From: Planctomycetota bacterium
Lineage (GTDB): Bacteria > Planctomycetota > UBA1135 > GCA-002686595
Assembly (NCBI GenBank): GCA_002686265.1
Contig: NZBA01000024.1
Span: 1-64,000, forward strand
Length of the DNA stretch: 64,000 nt
Reading direction: 5' to 3'
The translations under genes and the position numbers were made by a program. Below the pieces are notes generated by a model, which saw only the letters and a program-made list of their open reading frames with translations, was not told the DNA's origin and ran no database searches. This document shows positions 50,941-58,987 of this stretch, one piece after another (the stretch's first letter is position 1; every line of letters starts with the position of its first letter).

Positions 50941-52257
50941 TCAGCGCGTGCCGCCGATGCGCAGCACGCGCTCGGTGCTGCGCAAGTAGATCGCGCCGTC
51001 CACGATGACCGGCGATGCGACGAACAAATCGTCCGCGTCGATCGTGTTCGTGGCGATCACCTCGAGCTTCTTCCCGGCCTTGACTACGACGATGTCGCCG
51101 GACTCGCTCAACAGGTAGATGCGGTCGGCGACCCCGACCGGCGAGGCCTTGAACTCCAGGCCGCGCGGGAGACGCTGCTCGAGGTAGTGCGCCTCGCCGC
51201 TGCGTGCGTCGAGGCAGCTCATCCTCCCGCGATCGGAGACCGTGTAGAGCCGATCCTCGACGAGCAGTGCGGAGGGTGTGTAGGCCGCCCCGCGCTTCGC
51301 ACTCCAGATGACCGCGTCCCCGTCCGAGAGATCGCCCTTGCCACCGAGGCGGATAGCCATCATGGCCGGGCCGCGCGGGTGCCCGCTCATCACCAGGACC
51401 GTGTCTTCGAACTGCAGGGGAGTGGGGATCGGGTTCGGACCTAGACCCGCGCAGGCCCAGAGCTCCTTCCCCGAGCGCGGGTCGTAAGCGCGCACGCGGT
51501 CGCTGCCGGTCACCACCAGGGCGGTCTCGCCCTTGTGGGTCATCGCCCGCGGCGTGCCCCAGGAGCTGCGCTCGGCGCGCTCGGTGCGCCACTTCTCGCG
51601 CCCATTCTTGCGGTCGAGGGCGATCAGAACCGAGTCACCCTCGTGGTCGAGGTTGAGGAGCAGCAGCTCGCCGTGGAGCGTGGCCGCGGTGCCCTCGCCG
51701 AACTGCGTGCGCATCTCCAGCTCGACCTTCAGGTCTCGCTTCCACTCGAGCTCTCCGTCGAGGTCGTAGCAGAAGATCCCGCGCGAGCCGAAGAAGGCAT
51801 ACACCCGCTCCCCGTCGGTGACCGGCGAGTTGGAGGCGAAGCTGCCGTAGGTCCCGTGGTGTCCTTCGTGGGGCGTGGCCTCCACGGCCGTCTGGCGCCA
51901 CAGCACATCGCCCGTGGCGGCGGAGAGGCAGAACACCTCGAACGAGTGCTCGACCAACTTCCCGCCTCCGCCGTGGTAGGGCTCGCGCCCGCCCGGCCAG
52001 CGGCGCGCACCCTCGCCCTTCGGCGAGCGCACGGCGGTTGTCAGGAACATGCGCTCGCTGCTGATGACAGGGGTCGAGCAGGCCAGGCCGGGGATGGGCG
52101 TCTCCCAGCGCACGTCCTGTGCGCTCCAGTGGCTCGGGGCGTTCCCGTCGGCGTGCCCATCGCCGTGCGGCCCCCGCCACCCGGGCCAGTCCTGTGGAGC
52201 GTGGGGGGCGGAGTTGACGAGAGCGCCGAGCAGATACGGCAGGGCGGGGGGGATCAT
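50941..52257 (-). CDS. PQQ-type (BamB-like) beta-propeller protein
   Basis: A 438-residue exported protein with a short N-terminal signal. It begins with DWPGWRGPHGDGHADG, a segment typical of a large planctomycete-type family of PQQ-like propellers, and then has repeated blades (WETPIPGLACSTPVI, VYAFFGSRGIFCYDLDGEL, KNGREKWRTERAERSSWGTP, GDIVVVKAGKKLEVIA). These proteins are thought to be scaffold or binding modules, not PQQ enzymes; no quinoprotein active site is seen. It follows the SGNH gene after 19 bases in a three-gene minus-strand operon. Confidence 0.88.
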   Translation of the reverse strand: MIPPALPYLLGALVNSAPHAPQDWPGWRGPHGDGHADGNAPSHWSAQDVRWETPIPGLACSTPVISSERMFLTTAVRSPKGEGARRWPGGREPYHGGGGKLVEHSFEVFCLSAATGDVLWRQTAVEATPHEGHHGTYGSFASNSPVTDGERVYAFFGSRGIFCYDLDGELEWKRDLKVELEMRTQFGEGTAATLHGELLLLNLDHEGDSVLIALDRKNGREKWRTERAERSSWGTPRAMTHKGETALVVTGSDRVRAYDPRSGKELWACAGLGPNPIPTPLQFEDTVLVMSGHPRGPAMMAIRLGGKGDLSDGDAVIWSAKRGAAYTPSALLVEDRLYTVSDRGRMSCLDARSGEAHYLEQRLPRGLEFKASPVGVADRIYLLSESGDIVVVKAGKKLEVIATNTIDADDLFVASPVIVDGAIYLRSTERVLRIGGTR

Positions 52258-52276
52258 CGTCCGGGGTAAGGGTGGG

Positions 52277-53638
52277 TCAGTCGGGCAGGGCCTCGAGGAT
52301 CGCGTCGGCTACCACGTCCGCCAGGATCTCGTTTCCGGTGGCGTTGAAGTGGCAGGCGTCGTAGTAGAGGTCCTCAGTGGTCTTCTCGAAGAGCATCGAT
52401 GAGTCGATGAACGGGACGCCGGCGTCCTGCAGCTGACGGCCTTTGGCGCGCAGGATCGGGTAGCCTGTGTGCACACCCTCGATCCAGTCTTCCCCAGTCT
52501 GGCCGCCTGCGATCTCGGCTTCGCTCAAGGGCTTGGAGCCCGGATAATGCAAGGTCGGTTGGAGCAGGTGCAGGTAGAGGATCGAGCGCCGCTCACAGAG
52601 GGCGTGGAGGGAGATCGAGCACTCAAACCAGTTCCTGCTGGTCACCCGAAACGCACCCTGGCCTTTGCGCAGGGCCGGTCCCTTGAGGTAGGCCGGGAGA
52701 TCCTCCGCTGCGAGCAACTTGACGTAGGCCTTCGTCGCATCGGTCATCTCGTGGCGCAGGCGCTGGATACGCATGAGCGCGTGTCGGCCAAAGATCGAGC
52801 TGCGGTGGGCTCCCCTGTCGAGGGTGCTCTGCACCAGCTCACGAAGTTCGTTGCGTGCTCGCGTGAAGTGAGCGAACTGCTCGAGGGCCGGCAGGTTTGC
52901 GCTGGCTGCCAGCATGAGCGGCGCCCAGTGGGAGTAGGACGGGTAGAGAGGATGGAAGCCGTGCAGTGCATTTGCGTTACCAATGGCCATCTCGTTGAAG
53001 CCGTCGATGTTGAGTACGACGTCCGGCTTCATCCCCATGCCTAGCAGGGTGCCGACCGTGATCAACTGCTGTGGCTGCTTGTATCCGCCGCGCGCGTAGG
53101 CGAGGAGCCTGATCTTCTGATCGGCGAGCCTCGGATCTGCATTCAAACGCTCGGTCAACCGCTCGCGGCCCATGTTGCCGAACCCGGCAGCCACCGATCC
53201 ACCCACGACCATGACCGAGAAGGTGTCAAGCCGCTCCTGGCCGTGGGATTTCAGATCGTTCTGCAACCGCTCGAACACGAAGTCGTCGTCGTACCCCAGG
53301 TAGGGGTGAGGTTGCTGATGCGTCTTGCGTTGATCCGTTTCCTGGACCACCCTGTCCCCGGGCAGCGGCACATCGGCCGTGGCCTCGCTGAGGGCCTCGA
53401 GCAGCGCTTCGCGCATCTCCACCGCGCTGTAGGTCTCGCCGCGTGCGCCGAGCCACAGGCGGTGCCCGCCCTCGACGGACAGGGCCGTCAAGGTGGACGC
53501 GACCAGGATCAGGGCGCGAGGGCGGAGGAGGCGGAGCAAGGCGAGGAGGGCGCGGTGAGGACGCCGTGCTTCGGCGCTCGGCGAGCGCGGCTCTGCAGGA
53601 TAGCCGCTCGGAGGGGATTCCCGTGGCTCTTTCGCCAC
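52277..53638 (-). CDS. SGNH-like hydrolase, membrane-anchored
   Basis: A 453-residue protein (GTG start) with a membrane segment at about 30-52 and an extracytoplasmic SGNH-like domain: VMVVGGSVAAGFGN (Ser of the G-x-S block, with Gly for Asp), ARGGYKQPQQ, LNIDGFNEMAIG at the Asn block, and YYDACHFNATGNEILADV (Asp/His). The family normally has esterase or acyltransferase activity on glycans. It is the middle gene of an operon with a lipase-like hydrolase (16-base gap) and the PQQ propeller. Confidence 0.8.
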   Translation of the reverse strand: MAKEPRESPPSGYPAEPRSPSAEARRPHRALLALLRLLRPRALILVASTLTALSVEGGHRLWLGARGETYSAVEMREALLEALSEATADVPLPGDRVVQETDQRKTHQQPHPYLGYDDDFVFERLQNDLKSHGQERLDTFSVMVVGGSVAAGFGNMGRERLTERLNADPRLADQKIRLLAYARGGYKQPQQLITVGTLLGMGMKPDVVLNIDGFNEMAIGNANALHGFHPLYPSYSHWAPLMLAASANLPALEQFAHFTRARNELRELVQSTLDRGAHRSSIFGRHALMRIQRLRHEMTDATKAYVKLLAAEDLPAYLKGPALRKGQGAFRVTSRNWFECSISLHALCERRSILYLHLLQPTLHYPGSKPLSEAEIAGGQTGEDWIEGVHTGYPILRAKGRQLQDAGVPFIDSSMLFEKTTEDLYYDACHFNATGNEILADVVADAILEALPD

Positions 53639-53654
53639 CGGGGTCGGGCGCCGA

Positions 53655-55625
53655 TCAGTCCGGGTCGCAGTTTCCCTCGCAGGGATGGGAGGCGCGGCCC
53701 GTTTCGAGCAGGTCGCCGAGCTGGGCGAAGGCGACGTCCTGCAGGACGGCTGCGTTGTGTACGCCGTTGTCTCGCTTGGGGATCGTGTTCTCGTCGGGAG
53801 GCGTGTACTCCTCGAGCAGGTGCGGGACCCGGAACTGGGTCAGGACCGCCGCCTTCGTCGGGCCGTTGATGGTGCGCAGGCCGAAGACCGGATCCGGGGC
53901 GACCTCGAGGTGCGCGGCGCCGATCGCACGCGCGAGGAGGTCCGTGGCCATGTTGGGAACCTGGCAATCTCCGATGGCTTCCTGCAGGATGACGACCTTG
54001 GAAGGGCTCCTCGGCTGGCTGGGGTCGGCGACCATCAGGGGCGCTAGGTTCGCCGGGTCGGAGAAGTCGAAGAAGGTCTGCAGGATGGCCGTGAAGAAGT
54101 TCTGGGTCAGGGGATCGGGATAGCGCTCGTCGATCACGCGCTCGATCGGGGAGAACTGGGTCGAGCGCTGGATCATGTGCGCCCAGCCGGCTCCGGGCAC
54201 CGCCAGAACGGCGCGCGAGATGCGCGGGGAGATGGCCACCTGCGAGGCGCCCTGGATGCCGCCGAGGCTGATGCCGTAGTAGTAGATGGCCTTCGGATCG
54301 AGCAGCGGGCGGCGTTGCTTGCGCCCGATGGCCGGGTCAGACTGCAGTTTCCCCAAGGCCAGCTCCACCAGGGCCAGGTTGTTCGCGTGGGACTGCACGA
54401 GGCGGTCGGTGACCAGGCGGATGCGGCTGATGTTCGGCACCACCTGGGTCAGGATCAGGGTCAGGTCTCCGCCGGAGAGGCCGATCCAGTCAGTGGCGAT
54501 GATCACCGCGTCGTGCTCGGCGCTGAGGGGTTGCACCAGCTCGCGGCCGATGCGGCGCGTCAGGTAGCGCTGGCCGGTTCCGAACAAGCCGTGACCGAAC
54601 AACACCAAGGGCAAGCCGCCGCGCTTGCGTGCTGCGGGGGGGATCAACATCGTGAATGGGTAGGAGGGGCTTTCCTCCGAGCGCTCGACGACCTCGTCGG
54701 AGACGCGCTTCAGTTCGTTGCGAGCGTCGAGGAACGATGCCGGTTGAAAGGTGCCCTTGATCAACCACGCCACGTTCTCGTTGGGCGACTCCAGCACCTC
54801 GTCGATCGTGTAGGGCACGCCCTCGTCCGCCGCCGCGGCGAGGGTTTGTGCGCGCACGTCCCGGATCGGGCCGAGTAGGAAGCGCTCGCTGGCTACCTGG
54901 AACTCCCAGGCCAAGAGCAGCTCCTCGCGCTTCCAGCCCGCTCTTTCGGCCACGGCGAACAGTTCCTCGTAGCGCTCCCGCAAGGCCTCGACGGCCGGCT
55001 TCCCACTCTCTCCACCGTCGCGCAGGGCGTCGAATGCGCCCTGCGCGGGGAGCGCCGCTCCCTCACTGTCGCGCAGGTCGCGTGTCAACAACACCAGGTA
55101 GCGTGCGCCCATCTCCATCGGCGCCAGGGGCCGGATGCACAGGGGGTGGCGGCCTGCGTACTCCGCGCGCTCACGGTTGTTCTGATCCATCTCCGTCAGG
55201 ATCGGGATGGCCGCGCCGGTCTCGGCATGGATCAGGGCGATGGGCGCGCCCGAGCGGACGGTCTCGGCCTGTTCGCCGCTGGGCGAGAGGAAGTCCGGGT
55301 GCACGTCCGCGCCGAAGCTCACGAGGATCGGCGTCACCGGGGACACGCCGTCGGCGATGTTGCAGATCGAGGGATCCAGGGGCAGGGAACCGTCCGGTCC
55401 GCGGAGCATCTCCCGGTGGTAGGCGAGCCGCAAACCCGTGGCCGAGTCAGGATCGGTGCGCGTGAAGTGCAGGCTAGGGAAGGGCAGCAGACCGTCGTCT
55501 CCAGTCGCGAGGGGGTTGGGGCCCGGTCGGTCCTCGTCGGTGCCGCCGGGCGCGGAGAGAGCGGTCGGGGTGAGGGCGAGCAGCAGGGCGAGGGAGGCGG
55601 CGAGGAGGGGCTTCGTGGTGGGCAT
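53655..55625 (-). CDS. Secreted alpha/beta-hydrolase (lipase-like)
   Basis: About 656 residues from ATG 55625 with signal MPTTKPLLAASLALLLALTP. The N-terminal half is a Big-like or virulence-lipase-type beta domain (LRLAYHREML, ILVSFGADVHPDF). The hydrolase part includes LPLVLFGHGLFGTG (oxyanion hole), the nucleophile elbow YYYGISLGGIQGAS and a later EAIGDCQVPNMATD carrying the acidic residue; a late His is likely in GAAHLEV. Substrate unknown, lipid or ester at the cell surface. An ATG at 55682 is also open but lacks the signal at the start. Confidence 0.78.
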   Translation of the reverse strand: MPTTKPLLAASLALLLALTPTALSAPGGTDEDRPGPNPLATGDDGLLPFPSLHFTRTDPDSATGLRLAYHREMLRGPDGSLPLDPSICNIADGVSPVTPILVSFGADVHPDFLSPSGEQAETVRSGAPIALIHAETGAAIPILTEMDQNNRERAEYAGRHPLCIRPLAPMEMGARYLVLLTRDLRDSEGAALPAQGAFDALRDGGESGKPAVEALRERYEELFAVAERAGWKREELLLAWEFQVASERFLLGPIRDVRAQTLAAAADEGVPYTIDEVLESPNENVAWLIKGTFQPASFLDARNELKRVSDEVVERSEESPSYPFTMLIPPAARKRGGLPLVLFGHGLFGTGQRYLTRRIGRELVQPLSAEHDAVIIATDWIGLSGGDLTLILTQVVPNISRIRLVTDRLVQSHANNLALVELALGKLQSDPAIGRKQRRPLLDPKAIYYYGISLGGIQGASQVAISPRISRAVLAVPGAGWAHMIQRSTQFSPIERVIDERYPDPLTQNFFTAILQTFFDFSDPANLAPLMVADPSQPRSPSKVVILQEAIGDCQVPNMATDLLARAIGAAHLEVAPDPVFGLRTINGPTKAAVLTQFRVPHLLEEYTPPDENTIPKRDNGVHNAAVLQDVAFAQLGDLLETGRASHPCEGNCDPD

Positions 55626-55827
55626 GCGGGGGGGGATGGGGTGATGAGAGAGGCTGGACGAGGCGGCCTGGTGATACGCCACCGGATGGGAGCCCGTTTC
55701 GCCCGATTGGCAGGCCGTTGGCGTTCTCCGCTTGCCCGCCGTTGCGTCCCGCGAGCCGAACGGGGAGGCTGGAGGCTTCCTCTCGGCCGAGCGGGCGAGG
55801 TCCCGCGCCTTGAGACCTTCCGAACCG

Positions 55828-56724
55828 ATGATCCCCGACGCCCAGACAGGCTCCGGACCGGCGCGCCTGCCCGCGCCCGGCGTGCACTTCGCGCCGGACT
55901 ACCTCGCTCGCGTCGAGCGCCTCTTGCTGCGCCTGGCCGGAGCGCGCGAGCGGCGCGAGGGGCCCGGCCGCTCGGCCCTGGCGGGCGGCGGCGAGGAGTT
56001 CACCGGTTACCGCCCCTACCGCCCGGGCGAGGACTTGCGGGCTGTGGACTGGAACCTCCTGGCGCGCCTGGACCGTCCCTTCGTGCGCGTCACGCGGCGC
56101 GAGGCCGGCGAACGCTGGGCGATCCTGGTGGATGCGAGCGCCTCGATGGGCGTCGGGCCGCCGGGCAAGCTGGCCCGTGCGGCGGAGGTGGCCGCGGCTC
56201 TGGCCTGCGCCGGCCAGCGTATCGGCGCCGTCGTGCGCGTGGTCGTGTCGGACCCCGCCGACGGTGCTCCGAGCGAGTTCACCCTGCGCTCGCGCATCGA
56301 CCCGCAGGCTCTGCTGAGGTTCTTGGAGTGCCGCCGAGCCGGCGGGGACGCGGGGCTGGCCTCCCTGCTCGCCGCGCCGCGCCGCGTGGCTGACGCAGGA
56401 CGCGTGTTCGTGGTGGGGGACCTGCTCGACGTGGATTTCGCGGCCCTCGCCGGGCTGCTGCGCCGCGGACGCGAGCTGGGGGCCGTGCAACTCCTCGCGC
56501 CCGTGGAGTTCGAGCCGCCGGTGGGGGCGGTCGAGTGGTGGGACCCCGAGGGTGGCGAGCGCCTGCGCTTGCGCGTCGATCGCGCGACGGTCAGCGCCTA
56601 CGAGCGGCGCCTCGAGCAGCACCTGGACTCCTGGCGCACTTCCTGCGCGCGCCACCGCATCGCCTACGCCTGCACCGGCACGCGTGCGGACTTCGAGGAC
56701 ATCGTGCGCGCCTTGTTGTGCTAG
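55828..56724 (+). CDS. DUF58 protein with VWA-like domain
   Basis: A 298-residue protein from ATG 55828. The DUF58 signature EEFTGYRPYRPGEDLRAVDWN (with RVTRREAGERW) precedes a von Willebrand A-like domain whose metal site reads ILVDASASMG. DUF58 proteins normally sit with MoxR ATPases and VWA membrane proteins in chaperone-like systems; here the VWA partner follows with a 7-base overlap but no MoxR ATPase is nearby. The start is short of strong ribosome binding sites. Confidence 0.88.
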   Translation: MIPDAQTGSGPARLPAPGVHFAPDYLARVERLLLRLAGARERREGPGRSALAGGGEEFTGYRPYRPGEDLRAVDWNLLARLDRPFVRVTRREAGERWAILVDASASMGVGPPGKLARAAEVAAALACAGQRIGAVVRVVVSDPADGAPSEFTLRSRIDPQALLRFLECRRAGGDAGLASLLAAPRRVADAGRVFVVGDLLDVDFAALAGLLRRGRELGAVQLLAPVEFEPPVGAVEWWDPEGGERLRLRVDRATVSAYERRLEQHLDSWRTSCARHRIAYACTGTRADFEDIVRALLC

Positions 56725-57968
56725 AGGTCCTGGCCAGTCTGGAGTGGACGCGCCCGGCGGGCCTGGCGGCTCTGATCCTGCCCGTGGTCTTGCTCCTGAT
56801 GCACCGCGCGCGGTCGCGCCCACCGTCACGGGCGACCGGGACTCTCGGTCTGTGGCGTGACCTCGAGGGCGCGTCGCGGCGCGCCGACGAGCACCTGCGG
56901 CGCGCCGTGCCCCCGCGTCTGTGGCTGCTCTGCGCGGCGCTCACCCTGGGCGCTCTGGCCCTCGGCGGCCCGCGCACGATGCGCCCTCCCGCCGAGCGCA
57001 CTTGGTCGGTGATCGTCGATCGCAGCCCTTCCATGTTCCTGCCCCTGGGCGAGGGAACGCGGTTGGGCGGGGCCCTGGCCACGGCGCGCGAGGCTCTCGC
57101 GGGCGCGCTCGCTCCCGGCGACCGCCTCGAGTGGGTCGCCTTCATCGACGGTGAGCGAAGCGTACGGGGGGGAGGCGACCCGCCCGCCGCCTGGCTGGAG
57201 CCTCCCTTCGGCGCCGGTGATGAGCCGCCCTGGGAGACCCTGGACGCGCCGGGCGTCCTGTGGGTGAGCGACGCGCCCCCCGAGCCGGCGCCGGGCTTCG
57301 CGAGCTGGGCGGCGTCCGGCGGCGCCGCGGTCCCCGGCCCGGTGGGTCTCACCCGCGAAGGCGAGGTGGTCTGGGACGGTGAGCGTCTGTCCTCCCGTCC
57401 CCTGGCCGGGGCGCGGCCGACCCTGGCCGTCGTGGAGCCCCTGCCGCGCCAGGTGCGCGAACTCGCCGGCCATTGGGCGCGGGAGCGCGGGCTGGCCCTC
57501 GCCGAGGGTGCGTCGCCAGGCGCCCTGCTGGAGCTCCGCGGCGTCGCCGGCGGGCCGCAGGTGGCCGTGGGCGTGGGGCGCGACGGCTGGAGCGCCGGCG
57601 CACAGGCCCGCCGGGCGCCCCTCGCGGATTCCCGCGGCCCCCTGGCGCCCTGGCTGTCCGACGAGGTGCGGCGGGTCTCTTTCGGACCCGGGCGCGTCGT
57701 TTGCGCCCTGCAGACCTTGGAGAAGCTCTCCGGCGATCCGGCAGCCTTCGCCGTCTCCTGGGCCGAGCTGCTCGACGACGCCTGTCCGCCCCCGGCGGGC
57801 TGCGTCACCGTCGTCGAGCGGCTCGCGGCCGGGCGGGGGGGAAGCGCCCTCGGCGCCCTGCCCGTCCCCGCACCGAGCGGTCGCGGCGAGCACCCGCCCG
57901 TCGACGCCTGGCTGGCGCTCTGCGCGCTCGTGGTGGCCGCTGGCGCCTGCTGGCCCCGCTTGCGCTGA
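56718..57968 (+). CDS. VWA/BatA-like membrane protein
   Basis: A 416-residue protein starting at GTG 56718 that overlaps the DUF58 stop (GTGCTAG). A first helix (LAALILPVVLLLM) and a second (LWLLCAALTLGALALGG) frame the N terminus, then a VWA-like domain with metal motif WSVIVDRSPSMFLPLG, and a last helix (DAWLALCALVVAAGACW). BatA-type proteins pair with DUF58 proteins. The middle is low-complexity Gly/Pro/Arg and hard to assign. Confidence 0.8.
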   Translation: MLEVLASLEWTRPAGLAALILPVVLLLMHRARSRPPSRATGTLGLWRDLEGASRRADEHLRRAVPPRLWLLCAALTLGALALGGPRTMRPPAERTWSVIVDRSPSMFLPLGEGTRLGGALATAREALAGALAPGDRLEWVAFIDGERSVRGGGDPPAAWLEPPFGAGDEPPWETLDAPGVLWVSDAPPEPAPGFASWAASGGAAVPGPVGLTREGEVVWDGERLSSRPLAGARPTLAVVEPLPRQVRELAGHWARERGLALAEGASPGALLELRGVAGGPQVAVGVGRDGWSAGAQARRAPLADSRGPLAPWLSDEVRRVSFGPGRVVCALQTLEKLSGDPAAFAVSWAELLDDACPPPAGCVTVVERLAAGRGGSALGALPVPAPSGRGEHPPVDAWLALCALVVAAGACWPRLR

Positions 57969-57973
57969 CCTGC

Positions 57974-58987
57974 TCAGTCCGCGCCGCCGACCGCACGCAG
58001 CAAGGCGTACTGGGCGCGGTTGAAGTCGCCCACCGCGCTCACGAGCGTGCGCCGCCCGCGCGAGAGGTCCAGGTCGGCCTCGAGGGCCTCGAGGAGGAGC
58101 CCCGCGCCTTGCTCGACGCGCAGCAGCGTGAGGTCGAGGGCGGCCTCGGCAACCGACACTCCCTCGGCGGCGGCCAGGATGCGGGCCGCCGCAGAGCGGC
58201 TCGCGCTCCAGGCGCTGACGACGTCATGGATCGTGCTCCTGCGGGCGCGCTCGGTTTCCAGGCTCGCCGCGCGGTTGTCGGCTCGTGCCCGTGCGGCCGC
58301 GCCGAACAGGGGTGCGCCCAGGTCCCAACGCAGGGCGGCCGAGAGGACTTCGCGTCGTTCGAGGTCGTCGAGGTCGTCGCCCATGCTGCCGACAGCGGCC
58401 TGCATGGAGAGGCTCGGGACCAACCAGTCGATCTTGGCCGCCCGTGCCCGCGCTTCGCTCGCCCGCTGGTCGGCGCGTGCGGCGCCGAGCTCCGGGCGCG
58501 CGGCCAATGCGTGCTCGATGAGCCGCTCCAGCTCGCGCTCGATCACCTCTCGCTCGGCCACCGCGATCTGCTCGCCGGCGCGTCGTTGCAAGATCGCGGC
58601 GGCGGCCACGGCCTGCGCCGCGATCGCTTCGAGCACCCCGGCCCGGGCATCGTCCGCCAACGCTGCCCGGCGCGCGAGGTCGGCCTGCGCTTGCGCCAGG
58701 TCCGCCTCGAGGTCGGGGACCGCGATGCGCGCCAGGGGAGCGCCGGCCTCCAGCAGGTCGCCCTCCTCGATCGGGATCTCCGCCAGGTAGCCGTTCACGC
58801 GCGCGCGCACGAGGGTCGTGTGCTCGGCGCGCAGGGAGCCGAAGAGCACGATCTCGTGGGTGAGGTCGACGCGCTCGACGGGCGCCGCGCTGACGAGGGT
58901 CGAGGTGCTGCCTTGGGCCGGGGGCTTGGGTGGCGCGGCGGGCCGGGCCAGGGCGACGGTGCAGGCGGCGAGGACGGGGCTGTTCAC
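57974..58987 (-). CDS. Chimeric protein: RND adaptor N-terminal half joined to TolC-like C-terminal half
   Basis: About 337 residues from GTG 58987. Residues about 25-110 match the lipoyl half and first hairpin of a membrane-fusion adaptor (VDLTHEIVLFGSLRAEHTTLVRARVNGYLAEIPIEEGDLLEAGAPLARI). From about residue 155 the sequence switches to the second repeat of a TolC-type outer-membrane factor (ALAARPELGAARADQRASEARARAAKIDWLVPSLSMQAAVG, ALRWDLGAPLFGA, ALDLTLLRVEQGAGLLLEALEADLDL). The second lipoyl half and the TolC first repeat are both missing. The cleanest reading is an in-frame deletion that fused two neighbouring genes. The start overlaps the RND stop (GTGA). Confidence 0.78.
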   Translation of the reverse strand: MNSPVLAACTVALARPAAPPKPPAQGSTSTLVSAAPVERVDLTHEIVLFGSLRAEHTTLVRARVNGYLAEIPIEEGDLLEAGAPLARIAVPDLEADLAQAQADLARRAALADDARAGVLEAIAAQAVAAAAILQRRAGEQIAVAEREVIERELERLIEHALAARPELGAARADQRASEARARAAKIDWLVPSLSMQAAVGSMGDDLDDLERREVLSAALRWDLGAPLFGAAARARADNRAASLETERARRSTIHDVVSAWSASRSAAARILAAAEGVSVAEAALDLTLLRVEQGAGLLLEALEADLDLSRGRRTLVSAVGDFNRAQYALLRAVGGAD

